From contig DVGR01000205.1 of the NCBI GenBank assembly GCA_018712605.1, forward strand, positions 1 to 36,456: a DNA stretch of 36,456 nt. The letters are read 5' to 3'. The notes beneath the pieces were generated by a model, which was not told where the DNA came from, ran no database searches, and worked only from the letters and a program-made list of their open reading frames with translations. Positions 1-7,842 of the stretch are shown here, in pieces. This DNA comes from Candidatus Choladousia intestinigallinarum (GTDB taxonomy: Bacteria > Bacillota > Clostridia > Lachnospirales > Lachnospiraceae). A program made the translations under genes and the position numbers. Position 1 is the stretch's first letter, and each line of letters starts with the position of its first letter.

Positions 1-567
1 GAACTCCCGGACTCCCATATAGGCGGGAAGCTTATACCAATCCCGCACCCGGGTAGTTCCCTCCCCGATATAAATGTACTCCCGGTCCTCCACGTCATTG
101 GTGGTGTCACCGTTATAGAATCTCTCCGTGAAGATCTGATACATGACAGCCCCTTTGGCCCAGTCCGGGGTAGAAAATCCAGGAACCACGCAGAAAGCGT
201 TGCTCTCCTGCAGATCTTGGGAAACACCGGATTTATTATAGAACAGACGAAGCTTTCCTGTCTGGACTTCAAAATAATAAAAAATAGGCTTGTCACCGGC
301 CACGATCTCTGTCACATAATAGTCGAATTCTCCGCTGCTTTTCTCCAGCCGCATAAGATTCTTCACTGTGCCGCTGATAAAAAAGACAAAATCCACGTTG
401 TCCTTCGCTGTCCTGAAACGAATTTTTACGGTTTCCCCCGCCTTAGGCTCCATAGGACAGACGTAGTTCTCTGTCTCATCTGAAAAAAGTGCCCGTGTAT
501 TGAGAACCGGACGCATAAATGCAATATAACGCTGTGTATGCAGTAAATATTTTGACCTCTGTTCCAT
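1..567 (-). CDS. GH13 alpha-glycosidase (neopullulanase/cyclomaltodextrinase-like), N-terminal part
   Basis: The reading frame on the minus strand opens with ATG at 567 and stays open to the window edge, giving 189 residues; the rest lies outside, so it is absent from the ORF track. A GGAGG ribosome binding site precedes the ATG by 5 bases. Residues 1-125 resemble the N-terminal beta-sandwich (CBM34-like) of neopullulanases and cyclomaltodextrinases. The segment GAVMYQIFTERFYNGD, at about 140, is the usual opening of the GH13 catalytic barrel. No signal peptide is visible, so a cytoplasmic enzyme cutting imported malto-oligosaccharides is likely. The catalytic Asp/Glu residues lie outside the window, so the exact specificity is unknown. 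Confidence 0.85.
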   Translation of the reverse strand, partial: MEQRSKYLLHTQRYIAFMRPVLNTRALFSDETENYVCPMEPKAGETVKIRFRTAKDNVDFVFFISGTVKNLMRLEKSSGEFDYYVTEIVAGDKPIFYYFEVQTGKLRLFYNKSGVSQDLQESNAFCVVPGFSTPDWAKGAVMYQIFTERFYNGDTTNDVEDREYIYIGEGTTRVRDWYKLPAYMGVREF

Positions 568-641
568 TCTTACCTCCGTTGATGTCCTAAACGGCATATT
601 TTCAATCCTCTGTTAGAGGGTTATAAACTGTCTTTCTATCT

Positions 642-670
642 ATTCTATACTAAATTCGCTCTAAATACAA
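642..670 (-). promoter_or_regulatory. Candidate sigma-A promoter of the GH13 gene
   Basis: On the minus strand TTGTAT is followed after 17 bases by TAGAAT, about 75 bases upstream of the GH13 start codon. A small CCTCT/AGAGG hairpin sits in the leader at about 607-619. The match is moderate and no operator is evident. Confidence 0.5.
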
Positions 671-696
671 CCAATTCCCAACAGCACATTTGCACC

Positions 697-795
697 ACGA
701 AAACAGCCGGCTGCAAGCAGCCGGCTGTTTTGGAGAAGGTATTTCTTCTAATGGGGTGTAGCAAAAACTATATAATGTATTGGGGGGGTTTTACG
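697..795 (-). ncRNA. Candidate C-rich small RNA (about 100 nt)
   Basis: An extended -10 element (TGCTATAAT on the minus strand, -10 at 802-807) points into a 65-base stretch without a good ORF, followed by the strong hairpin at 701-730. The inferred transcript carries CCCCCCC, ACACCCC and CCTTCTCC in otherwise unstructured A/U-rich sequence, so it could pair with Shine-Dalgarno sequences as known C-rich Gram-positive sRNAs do. No convincing -35 is seen. It could instead be an attenuated leader of the GH13 gene. This is inference only. Confidence 0.35.
701..730 (-). terminator. GC-rich hairpin terminator, possibly bidirectional
   Basis: A perfect 13-bp inverted repeat (AAACAGCCGGCTG / CAGCCGGCTGTTT) has a 4-base loop, with TTTT directly after the stem on both strands. 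It lies between ftsH and the GH13 gene. It may end ftsH read-through or the short candidate transcript described for 697-795. Confidence 0.75.
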
Positions 796-837
796 GTTTT
801 TATTATAGCATCGGTGTCAAAATAAGTGTGCATAAAC

Positions 838-866
838 TTCACAAAAATGAGTCTCATTTTTTGTGC
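838..866 (-). terminator. AT-rich palindrome downstream of ftsH, probable terminator
   Basis: The arms AAAAATGAG and CTCATTTTT are separated by a single base, extended by CAC/GTG on either side. It lies about 70 bases after the ftsH stop codon. On the minus strand the stem ends in a T-rich arm, consistent with an intrinsic terminator. An operator function cannot be excluded. Confidence 0.45.
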
Positions 867-931
867 ACATTGCCATTTGGCTTTTTTTGCCTCTGATTTT
901 ACCCCCGTCATTTCACCCAAACATGGGGATT

Positions 932-2740
932 TTATGAGAAAAGAGCCTCAAACTCCGTACGCCCAATCTTCTCTTTTTCCATGAGAAGAGCCGCGCAGGC
1001 GTGAAGAACGCTTTCATTTTCCTTCAAAAGTCTTCTGGCTTCCTGATAAGCGCCGTCAATAATATTCTTTACCTCCTGGTCGATGACAGAAGCCACGGAT
1101 TCCCCGTATGTTCTGGTATGGGCCAGGTCTCTCCCTATGAAGACCTCGTCTCCCTCCGCATCGTAATTAATCAGTCCCACTTTCTCAGACATGCCGTATT
1201 TCGTCACCATCGCCCTGGCGATGGAAGTGGCCTGCTTAATATCCTGGGAGGCTCCGGTGGTCACATCCTTTATCACAAGTTCCTCCGCCACCCGGCCGCC
1301 GAGACTTACCACAATGTTCTGCAGCATCTGCCCTTTCGTATTAAACATCTCGTCTTTCTCAGGCAGGGGCATGGTATATCCTGCCGCTCCCCGTCCTGTG
1401 GGTATAATGGAAACCGTGTGTACCGGCCCCACATCGGGAAGGAGATGGAAGAGGATCGCATGGCCGGATTCATGGTAGGCGGTGATCTTCTTCTCTTTCT
1501 CAGAAATCACCCGGCTCTTTTTCTCTGCCCCGATTCCCACCTTCACAAAGGCTCTGTTAATGTCTTCCTGCTTCAGATAGGCCCTCTGATCCTTAGCCGC
1601 AATGATAGCCGCCTCATTCATCAAGTTCTCCAGATCCGCCCCGGTAAATCCTGCTGTGGTTCTGGCCACTTCCTCCAAATTCACATTGTCCGCCAGCGGC
1701 TTTCCCTTGGAGTGTACCCTCAGAATCTCTTCACGGCCCTTTACATCCGGGCGTCCCACAGCCACAGAGCGGTCAAAACGTCCCGGCCTTAAAATAGCGG
1801 GATCCAGGATATCCACCCGGTTCGTGGCCGCAATAACGATAATGCCCTCATTGACGCCGAAGCCGTCCATCTCCACCAAAAGCTGGTTCAGCGTCTGTTC
1901 CCTCTCGTCATGGCCGCCGCCCATGCCGGTTCCTCTTCTCCTGGCCACCGCATCGATCTCATCGATAAAGATAATGCAGGGCTGGTGCTTCTTCGCCTCT
2001 TCAAAAAGATCCCGGACTCTGGAAGCGCCCACGCCCACGAACATCTCCACAAAGTCAGAACCGGAAATGCTGAAAAAGGGAACTCCGGCTTCTCCCGCAA
2101 TGGCCTTGGCCAGCAGTGTCTTTCCCGTTCCGGGAGGTCCCACCAGAAGAACCCCTTTGGGAATTCTGGCACCCACCTGGATAAACTTCTGGGGATCTTT
2201 CAGAAAATCCACAATCTCCTCCAGCTCTTCTTTTTCTTCCTGCAGTCCCGCCACATCCTTAAAGGTCACTCTTTTAGCATCCGGCGTGATCATCCTGGCC
2301 CGGCTTTTTCCAAAATTCATCATCTTGGCATTGCCGCCTCCGGCCTGTCGGTTCATCATCATAAAGACGATCACCACCACGGCCCCTACCACCAGTGTGG
2401 GAAGAAACATCGTCAGGAACACACTGTCCCGCCTTACGTTCTCCATATTGGCCTCAATGGCCGAATACTCCATCAGACGGTCCTGCTCTTCTTTCACATC
2501 AGCGACATTTACGTATTTCACTGCCCCGTCCGTGAGAACCACCCGCAGCGCTCCTGTGGGCACCTCTTGGTTGGGGGTAATATCCACCCGAACCACCTCG
2601 CCGTTCTCCAAGGCTTCCTCGTACTCCTTCTGGTTCCAGGTCTGGCTCGCCTCCAGTCCGCCTCTGAAGGTCATCAGAAGCAGCAGGATGATCACCCCGA
2701 TCACCAGATAAAAACCAAGTCCTTTGGCATTTCTGTTCAA
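932..2740 (-). CDS. ftsH: ATP-dependent zinc metalloprotease FtsH
   Basis: FtsH is the membrane-bound AAA+ protease that degrades misassembled membrane proteins and selected regulators. The 602 residues show two N-terminal membrane segments (about 8-25 and 110-129) around an extracytoplasmic loop. The AAA+ module has Walker A GPPGTGKT at 201-208, Walker [10 protein letters not shown] at about 255-263 and the SRH segment RPGRFDR. The zinc site HESGH lies at about 423-427. The length is usual for Firmicutes FtsH. The start is TTG with AAGGAG 8-10 bases upstream; no nearby ATG would keep the first membrane segment. It follows hpt on the same strand, as in Bacillus tilS-hprT-ftsH, and is the last gene of this run. 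Confidence 0.97.
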   Translation of the reverse strand: MNRNAKGLGFYLVIGVIILLLLMTFRGGLEASQTWNQKEYEEALENGEVVRVDITPNQEVPTGALRVVLTDGAVKYVNVADVKEEQDRLMEYSAIEANMENVRRDSVFLTMFLPTLVVGAVVVIVFMMMNRQAGGGNAKMMNFGKSRARMITPDAKRVTFKDVAGLQEEKEELEEIVDFLKDPQKFIQVGARIPKGVLLVGPPGTGKTLLAKAIAGEAGVPFFSISGSDFVEMFVGVGASRVRDLFEEAKKHQPCIIFIDEIDAVARRRGTGMGGGHDEREQTLNQLLVEMDGFGVNEGIIVIAATNRVDILDPAILRPGRFDRSVAVGRPDVKGREEILRVHSKGKPLADNVNLEEVARTTAGFTGADLENLMNEAAIIAAKDQRAYLKQEDINRAFVKVGIGAEKKSRVISEKEKKITAYHESGHAILFHLLPDVGPVHTVSIIPTGRGAAGYTMPLPEKDEMFNTKGQMLQNIVVSLGGRVAEELVIKDVTTGASQDIKQATSIARAMVTKYGMSEKVGLINYDAEGDEVFIGRDLAHTRTYGESVASVIDQEVKNIIDGAYQEARRLLKENESVLHACAALLMEKEKIGRTEFEALFS

Positions 2741-2786
2741 TTTAGAATCTCCTTTCCAGCCGCAGACAATCCTCTGTCTGTCTTTC

Positions 2787-3317
2787 TCATTCCCCTACAA
2801 ATTCTACTATGCCCACAAAGGGAAGATTTCTGTATTTCTGAGCATAGTCAAGGCCATAGCCCACAACGAATTCATCCGGTATATTAAAGCAGGTGTAATC
2901 CACCTCCACAGAAGTGACCCGGCGCTCCGGCTTATCCAGCAGGGTACACAGCTTAAGGCTTCTGGGATTTCTCTTTCCCAGAATCTCCATGAGATAGCTG
3001 AGGGTCCTTCCCGAATCCACGATATCCTCCACGATCAGCACATCTTTTCCGTCCAAAGGCTCATCCAGGTCTTTGATGATCTTCACCACGCCGCTGGACT
3101 TGGTGTCGCTTCCGTAGCTGCTCACGGACATAAAATCCATGGACACCGGCACTGTGATCCTCTTGGCAAGTTCACACATAAAAAAAACACTGCCCTTGAG
3201 CACACAGATCAAATGGACCTCCCGGCCCGCATAGTCTTCACTGATCTGCTTAGCAACCTCCGCAATCCTGGCATTTATCTCCTGTTCCTGCAGAAAAATT
3301 CTGACCTTTTCTCTCAT
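2787..3317 (-). CDS. hpt: Hypoxanthine phosphoribosyltransferase
   Basis: This purine salvage enzyme converts hypoxanthine (and usually guanine) plus PRPP to IMP/GMP in the cytoplasm. The 176 residues are typical. The PRPP-binding motif [14 protein letters not shown] is at about 93-106 and the KGSVFF loop near 41. The start codon overlaps the tilS stop codon as ATGA, and GGAGG lies 7 bases upstream inside tilS, so translation is probably coupled. In Bacillus, HprT and TilS also act together as regulators of ftsH, and the gene order tilS-hpt-ftsH is kept here. Confidence 0.96.
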   Translation of the reverse strand: MREKVRIFLQEQEINARIAEVAKQISEDYAGREVHLICVLKGSVFFMCELAKRITVPVSMDFMSVSSYGSDTKSSGVVKIIKDLDEPLDGKDVLIVEDIVDSGRTLSYLMEILGKRNPRSLKLCTLLDKPERRVTSVEVDYTCFNIPDEFVVGYGLDYAQKYRNLPFVGIVEFVGE

Positions 3318-4753
3318 GTTTCTTCCTCCTCAATCTGTATTTTCATCACTCTGTATGTATTTTCCCTCACCTTTGCGGCCTCGCTGATCCGGTATCCCAC
3401 CACCCAGAGCACATGGTTTTCCTGAGCCACCAGCCAGATTCCATCCCTCTGGTCCTTGGGGATTTTCAGGTCAATCAGATAGTCTTTCAGCTTCCTGCGC
3501 CCTCCGGATTCATTCACCACCAGATAATCTCCCGTCCTGCGGGTTCGCAGACAGAGATTTTGATTTATTGTATCACATGCAAGCCATTTCGTATACTTTT
3601 TTTCTTCCATAAATTCTTCAGCAGACAGTTGATGTCTTTCCAGAAAATCCACCCGCACCTTCATCCCCTGAAAATACACCGTGCCATTTTCTCTCAGCAT
3701 AAGCTCTTCCCGGTGCTTATGCTCTTCTTCCCGGTCTTCGCACCTTTCCAAAAACCGAAGAGAATCTTTCTCTCTGACCGCCTTTCTTCCGCCGGGCAGG
3801 GGACATTCTCTGCCGCAGGGAAGCCCGGCCAGTCTCTCCAGGGCTTCCAGGTGTACGCTTCCCACGTCCCTAAGCCCCCCGGTACACTTCTCCACGCACC
3901 TGCGCAGAAGCTCTTTTTGTATCAGCTTATGCTGCTCAAAAAAAGAAGGCAGATTTAAGACCCAAGTCTGCTTTCCTTTCCGATTCTCCTGGAAAACACA
4001 GGCGGCTTCCGCCTGGTCTACCTGCCCCTCCAGGTACTCCCATACCTCCTGCAGCCGCAGAGCCGCCCCGGCAATATGCTCCCCAGCCCTCGCATTCACC
4101 TGGCTTTCCAACGCCGGCAGAATCTCAAGACGGATTCTGTTTCTGGTATACTCCGGCTCCAGATTCGTCCGGTCTGTCCGCCATCCAATTCCCTGTTTCT
4201 TAAGTATGGCCTCTATCTGTGTCCTGGGCAGAAAGAGCAGGGGCCGTATAATATTCCCCTGTACCGGACGGATCCCGCCAAGACCTTTCAGTCCGCTTCC
4301 CCTGGCCAGGCGAAACAGAAGGGTCTCTGCCTGGTCGCCCTGGTTATGGGCTACCGCCACCCGGTCGCCCTGCCAAAGCTCCCTCTCCTTCTCAAAAATT
4401 CTATATCTCGCCTTGCGTCCCGCCTCCTCCAGAGAGAGCTTTTCTTCCCTGGCCAGGCTCTCCACCGGACAGCGGGCCACCTGGCAGGGAATTCCCCATT
4501 CCCTGCACAGCTCTGCTACCCACCGGGCATCCTGCAGGCTCTCCTGCCCCCGGATCCCATGCTCTACATGTACGGCTTTCAGGTGAAAGGGCACCTTTTT
4601 TTTATACTCCTTCAGAGCATACAGAAGGCATACAGAGTCCGCCCCTCCCGAGACGCCCGCCAGAAGGCGCATTCCAGGGCGGATCATTTTATATTTCTCA
4701 ATGGTCTCAAAAATTTCTTTCAGTTCCTTTTCTACTTCTCTCTCCTGCATCAT
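3314..4753 (-). CDS. tilS: tRNA(Ile)-lysidine synthase
   Basis: TilS modifies C34 of the CAU-anticodon isoleucine tRNA to lysidine using ATP and lysine, switching its decoding from AUG to AUA. The 479 residues carry the N-type ATP pyrophosphatase loop SGGADS at 35-40, followed by the expected HVEHGIRG and RYRIFE segments. A C-terminal domain contains the GDYLV and GRRKLKDYLID signatures. The ORF begins with two consecutive Met codons; the second is better spaced from a weak AGGG site. It lies 26 bases after spoIIE and overlaps hpt by 4 bases. Confidence 0.95.
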   Translation of the reverse strand: MMQEREVEKELKEIFETIEKYKMIRPGMRLLAGVSGGADSVCLLYALKEYKKKVPFHLKAVHVEHGIRGQESLQDARWVAELCREWGIPCQVARCPVESLAREEKLSLEEAGRKARYRIFEKERELWQGDRVAVAHNQGDQAETLLFRLARGSGLKGLGGIRPVQGNIIRPLLFLPRTQIEAILKKQGIGWRTDRTNLEPEYTRNRIRLEILPALESQVNARAGEHIAGAALRLQEVWEYLEGQVDQAEAACVFQENRKGKQTWVLNLPSFFEQHKLIQKELLRRCVEKCTGGLRDVGSVHLEALERLAGLPCGRECPLPGGRKAVREKDSLRFLERCEDREEEHKHREELMLRENGTVYFQGMKVRVDFLERHQLSAEEFMEEKKYTKWLACDTINQNLCLRTRRTGDYLVVNESGGRRKLKDYLIDLKIPKDQRDGIWLVAQENHVLWVVGYRISEAAKVRENTYRVMKIQIEEEET

Positions 4754-4779
4754 ATCCCTGAACTTCCAAATGTATTCCT

Positions 4780-6261
4780 CTATTTTTCCCAGATCGTTCC
4801 CACCAGAACGGTCATATCGTCTCTGGCCTGAAGCTTCTGCATCAAATATACCCGCTCCATAAGCCTTTGGGCATATTCCTTAGCATTTCTGCAGGCGGCT
4901 TTCCTTATGACCTCTTTCATGCCTTCTTCCCCCTCTTCCTGGGAAAAGGCCTCCAGAACTCCGTCCGTCACCATAACCACCGTGTCCCCCGGGGAGAGCT
5001 GTCTGTGGATGCACTCATAGTCCGCCTGCTGCATCACTCCCGGAGGATAAGCATTGGAATGGATCACCTCAATCTCCCCTCCGTGGCAGAGAAAGGTGGC
5101 CGCCGCCCCTGATTTCATCAGGTCACATTTTGCATTATACAGATCTACCATACATAAATCAATGGTTGAGTACATCTGATCCCGATTCTGCAGCAGCATA
5201 CAAGAATTAATCATCCGCACAGCCGTCTCCTGAGGAAACCCGGCTTCCAGAAACTGCTCCAGCAGCTCGATCACCTTTTCACTCTCCCGGCAGGCCCCTA
5301 TCCCGGATCCCATGCCGTCCGCCAGGCTCATAACCACTTTTCCCGTCTCTTTCTGAAGGAGGGCATAATTATCCCCGGACACCAGCTCGCCGGCTTTGGT
5401 GATCTTTGACACGCCGCAGAACATCTGATACCTGGTATCCGGCACAAAATGAAAATTTGCATATTCCGGCAGCACCGCCCCATGACAATTCCAGGAGGGG
5501 CACATTTTCTCCTGGCAGCAGTCGGAAAGAATCTCTCCTATGGTCCGGGCTGAGACACAAGCTTTCCCCGTGCTTCTCAGAGTCAGATAGATCTCCATCC
5601 TCTCCCCGTCAAAAAGAAATACCCGCAGGTTTCCAAGCTGGATCCCCAGATACTTAAATTCCCTGCGCAGTTTTTTCCACAGGACTTTTTCCAATTTGGG
5701 AACTCCCACGAAGCCGTCTGCCAGCCGCCCAAGAAGATCCGCAGTCCGGCTCACCTGTTCTCCCACCGCGGCTCTCTGCTCCAGCATCCTGTTCTTCCAG
5801 AGCAGCTCTCTTCTTGCCTCTTCATACTCCTGCTTCAAAGCCTCCGCCCCATAATCCGGGTGAAGGCATGTCCTCTTCCAGTCCTGGATCAGTTCTTCTG
5901 AAACCTCTCCCCTTTCTTCCAGCTCACAAAGCATCTCATAAAAAATACGTCCCGTCTGAAAATAGCGTTCTCCCCAGCAGGATTCCGCAGCGGAACAGTC
6001 CCGGCACAGTCTCTCCTGCACCTGCCTGAACATTTCTTCCAGCTCCCTGTCCCCCAGACGCTCTTTCTGGCATGGCAGTTCCTGAAAAAGCCTGGCCAGC
6101 CCCTCAAAGGCCTCCGCATATCTGCGAATCTGCTCCTGCTCTGGAAGAGGATATACATCCCGGAATCCATATCTCCCTGCTTTGTCTTTCTCCTGTGCTT
6201 CCTTTCTCCCTGCCAGGAAATTCTCCCGTATCTGCGAAATCGCAGCCAATAACTCGCTCAT
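4780..6261 (-). CDS. spoIIE: SpoIIE-type PP2C phosphatase lacking the membrane domain
   Basis: SpoIIE dephosphorylates SpoIIAA~P and so activates SigF in the forespore. The C-terminal PP2C domain is clear: ADGMGSG at about 314-320, VMVTDGVLEAF near 430 and ARDDMTVLV near the end. A central block contains CRDCSAAESCW (86-96), as in the SpoIIE linker region. The protein has 493 residues, whereas Bacillus SpoIIE has about 820 with ten N-terminal membrane spans. Here there is no hydrophobic segment, and the upstream DNA up to divIC cannot encode one. Position (between divIC and tilS) and promoter agree with spoIIE. Start ATG has GGGGAGG 7 bases upstream. How it reaches the septum is unknown. Confidence 0.88.
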   Translation of the reverse strand: MSELLAAISQIRENFLAGRKEAQEKDKAGRYGFRDVYPLPEQEQIRRYAEAFEGLARLFQELPCQKERLGDRELEEMFRQVQERLCRDCSAAESCWGERYFQTGRIFYEMLCELEERGEVSEELIQDWKRTCLHPDYGAEALKQEYEEARRELLWKNRMLEQRAAVGEQVSRTADLLGRLADGFVGVPKLEKVLWKKLRREFKYLGIQLGNLRVFLFDGERMEIYLTLRSTGKACVSARTIGEILSDCCQEKMCPSWNCHGAVLPEYANFHFVPDTRYQMFCGVSKITKAGELVSGDNYALLQKETGKVVMSLADGMGSGIGACRESEKVIELLEQFLEAGFPQETAVRMINSCMLLQNRDQMYSTIDLCMVDLYNAKCDLMKSGAAATFLCHGGEIEVIHSNAYPPGVMQQADYECIHRQLSPGDTVVMVTDGVLEAFSQEEGEEGMKEVIRKAACRNAKEYAQRLMERVYLMQKLQARDDMTVLVGTIWEK

Positions 6262-6306
6262 GTTTTGACCTCCCCTGCCTCCAAAGCCTTATAAACAGCA
6301 GCGTCC

Positions 6307-6339
6307 ATTATACCGCCTTTTCCCTGCAGTTTCTGTCAA
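6307..6339 (-). promoter_or_regulatory. Spo0A-type promoter of spoIIE (TTGACA-N21-TATAAT)
   Basis: On the minus strand a perfect TTGACA and a perfect TATAAT are separated by 21 bases, about 45 bases upstream of the spoIIE start. The Spo0A-activated sigma-A promoters spoIIE and spoIIG of Bacillus have the same unusually long spacing. Read on the plus strand the -35 region is TGTCAAA, one mismatch from the 0A box TGTCGAA. Function is inferred from this resemblance. Confidence 0.7.
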
Positions 6340-6345
6340 AACATG

Positions 6346-6388
6346 GAGCCCGGACAAGCCGTTTCACGGCCTGCCCAGGCTCCTTTTT
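6346..6388 (+). terminator. Hairpin downstream of divIC
   Basis: GGAGCC...GGCTCC encloses a second imperfect stem (AAGCCG/CGGCCT around TTTCA). The T-run (TTTTTT) follows the stem on the plus strand, the orientation opposite to the genes. On the minus strand only ATGTTTT follows. It may separate divIC from spoIIE transcription, but the orientation for that role is poor. Confidence 0.4.
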
Positions 6389-6394
6389 TCATTT

Positions 6395-6700
6395 TTATTC
6401 TGCCGCCTTAAAGATAATCTCATCCTCATAGACAAGTCCCAGCTTATCCCTGGCGATCTTCTCGATAAACTCCGCCGAATCCACATAATCTTTCAGATTC
6501 TCAATCTCTTCGGCCCGTATCTCCTCGTCCTTGAGCTCCTGCTGCAGCTCTTCCTTCCTCTGCGTGTATTCCTGGTTCTTATGAATCAGATTCTGGCTCT
6601 GCACCAGAAGAACAATCAGGAGCACCATTACCACAAAGGCAATCCCCATCATGCCCCTGCGGTTGCTCTTACTGGGTCTTCTTTTTTTTCTTTGACTCAT
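6395..6700 (-). CDS. divIC: Septum formation initiator DivIC/FtsB family
   Basis: This small bitopic divisome protein partners FtsL and DivIB at the septum. It has 101 residues: a basic cytoplasmic tail (KKRRPSKSNRRG), one membrane span at about 17-34, then a coiled-coil region (residues 36-70) and the conserved end IARDKLGLVYEDEIIF. Length and layout fit DivIC. It overlaps the 3' end of yabQ by 32 bases in another frame and has only a weak ribosome binding site, which suggests translational coupling or a promoter inside yabQ. Confidence 0.92.
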   Translation of the reverse strand: MSQRKKRRPSKSNRRGMMGIAFVVMVLLIVLLVQSQNLIHKNQEYTQRKEELQQELKDEEIRAEEIENLKDYVDSAEFIEKIARDKLGLVYEDEIIFKAAE

Positions 6701-7166
6701 TTATACTACCCCGTTTACCTCTTTTGTTATTTTCTTTTTTTATTTTACCCCTTTTTCTCCTTAAATTCAATTCTTTTACAACAAAATTCTCCAGCAGTAT
6801 CTTCCTGGCCAGTTTTTTAAGCAGCCTTCCCGCCTTTCTGACAATCCCCGCCGCAAACTGCAGGCTTTTCCCCAGCACAAGAACCACATAGGGGCTTGCC
6901 GTTTTATGATACAGGAAAGCTCCCAAAAAAATCCCCGCCCCCACATAGCCCCGGATCACTCCGTCTGTTCCGGAAAAAATCAGGCAGAAGGTAAGAAAGC
7001 CCGCTGCCATCCAGAAAAAGAAATCTTCCAGGGAAATCAGAACAATCCCATGGGGGAAGGCCCTGCGCAGAGAACGGAAGAGATCATAAAGCAGGGTCAG
7101 AAAAATTCCGTGCAGGATGGAGAGCAAAAAGATCCACATTTCCTGACGGATTACACTGCTCATCAT
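6669..7166 (-). CDS. yabQ: Spore cortex biosynthesis protein YabQ
   Basis: YabQ is a sporulation membrane protein that Bacillus needs for cortex formation. Residues 1-110 contain about four hydrophobic segments, with the family-typical LYDLFRSLRRAF after the first span and a DFFFWMAAG segment near 48. The tail from about 115 is strongly basic and includes a Lys-rich end. It is 165 residues long, which is usual. Its start overlaps the yabP stop (ATGA), so the two genes are co-translated, probably in the mother cell under sigma-E. Confidence 0.9.
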   Translation of the reverse strand: MMSSVIRQEMWIFLLSILHGIFLTLLYDLFRSLRRAFPHGIVLISLEDFFFWMAAGFLTFCLIFSGTDGVIRGYVGAGIFLGAFLYHKTASPYVVLVLGKSLQFAAGIVRKAGRLLKKLARKILLENFVVKELNLRRKRGKIKKENNKRGKRGSINESKKKKKTQ

Positions 7167-7441
7167 TGGAGAAGCCTCTTAAACAAGCTGCCCTTCCTGG
7201 CCGGGCTGCTTCCCTGATAGCTAAAGCTGTCGGCTGATCCCGTCAGCTCCACCTCTCCTTTATCCAGATCAAGCTGGCCAATGTGCAGTTCCTTTCCTTT
7301 GATGGACAGCATTCCCTGTTCTGTATCCAGAAGCACGCTGGACTCATCAAAGGAGACCACCTCTGTCACCCCTGTGATGCTTCCCTGCTTCCTGTCCTTC
7401 CACAGAATACTGTGGGGCTTAACGCTTTTCTTTTCTTCCAT
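7163..7441 (-). CDS. yabP: Sporulation protein YabP
   Basis: YabP is a small protein of the YabP/YqfC family made during sporulation. The 92 residues contain the family core LSIKGKELHIGQLDLDKGEV at about 45-64, followed by the SADSFSYQG strand. No signal peptide or membrane span is seen. It forms an overlapping pair with yabQ. A sigma-E-like promoter lies 29 bases upstream of the start codon, separating this pair from the vegetative hup/rqcP genes. Confidence 0.9.
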   Translation of the reverse strand: MEEKKSVKPHSILWKDRKQGSITGVTEVVSFDESSVLLDTEQGMLSIKGKELHIGQLDLDKGEVELTGSADSFSYQGSSPARKGSLFKRLLQ

Positions 7442-7469
7442 ACGCCTACCGGAACCATGCGTTTCTATT

Positions 7470-7498
7470 ATTCTATGAGACGGTCCGCCGTCCTATGA
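7470..7498 (-). promoter_or_regulatory. Sigma-E-like promoter of yabPQ
   Basis: The minus strand reads TCATAGG, 14 bases, then CATAGAAT. The sigma-E consensus is about KMATATT, 14-15 bases, CATACAMT, so the -10 has one mismatch and the -35 two. The site is directly upstream of yabP, which is sigma-E controlled in Bacillus. The spacer is a perfect GACGG/CCGTC hairpin sequence. Confidence 0.55.
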
Positions 7499-7528
7499 CA
7501 GAAAGGCTTTCTGACCAGATCCCGCAGA

Positions 7529-7768
7529 TCATAAATACCGATACATTTCTGCCGCCGCTTCCTTCTTCACGGTCTCCTGCACAGATAATACTTCTACCCG
7601 CACAGCCTTCCCTCCAAACTGGATCTCTATGGTATCTCCCGGCTTTACAGCCAGGGAAGCTTTGGCCTCTTTCCCATTCACCAGAACTCTTCCCGCATCG
7701 CAGGCCTCATTTGCCACGGTTCTGCGCTTAATCAAACGTGATACCTTTAAATATTTATCAAGACGCAT
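7529..7768 (-). CDS. rqcP: S4-domain RNA-binding protein RqcP (YabO/Hsp15 family)
   Basis: The 79-residue product is a single S4 domain (MRLDKYLKVSRLIKRRTVA...RVLVNG) with a short tail. In Bacillus, RqcP/YabO binds stalled 50S subunits and supports alanine tailing with RqcH in ribosome quality control. The ATG at 7768 was preferred to the longer ORF start because AGGAGG lies just upstream and the S4 domain begins there. The gene lies between hup and yabP as in related genomes. A ribosome-associated heat-shock Hsp15 role is the alternative name for the same family. Confidence 0.9.
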   Translation of the reverse strand: MRLDKYLKVSRLIKRRTVANEACDAGRVLVNGKEAKASLAVKPGDTIEIQFGGKAVRVEVLSVQETVKKEAAAEMYRYL

Positions 7769-7799
7769 TTTTTCCTCCTGACGAAACAAAAGTAGGACA

Positions 7800-7829
7800 T
7801 AAAAGAGAATCCTGGAAAGCAGGATTCTC
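7800..7829 (-). terminator. Terminator of hup
   Basis: A perfect 10-bp stem (GAGAATCCTG/CAGGATTCTC) with a 5-base loop is followed on the minus strand by TTTTATG. It lies 14 bases after the hup stop codon and before rqcP, so hup is probably mostly monocistronic with some read-through. Confidence 0.85.
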
Positions 7830-7842
7830 AGTTCATCTGTCT

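Noticed and set aside
798-820. TTGACA upstream of TATAAT on the minus strand near 802-820
   Set aside because: The two hexamers are only 7 bases apart, too close to act together; only the extended -10 was kept.
1001-2887. Long plus-strand ORFs opposite ftsH (263, 369 and 325 aa)
   Set aside because: They are antisense shadows of a highly conserved gene, lack ribosome binding sites and have no recognisable domains.
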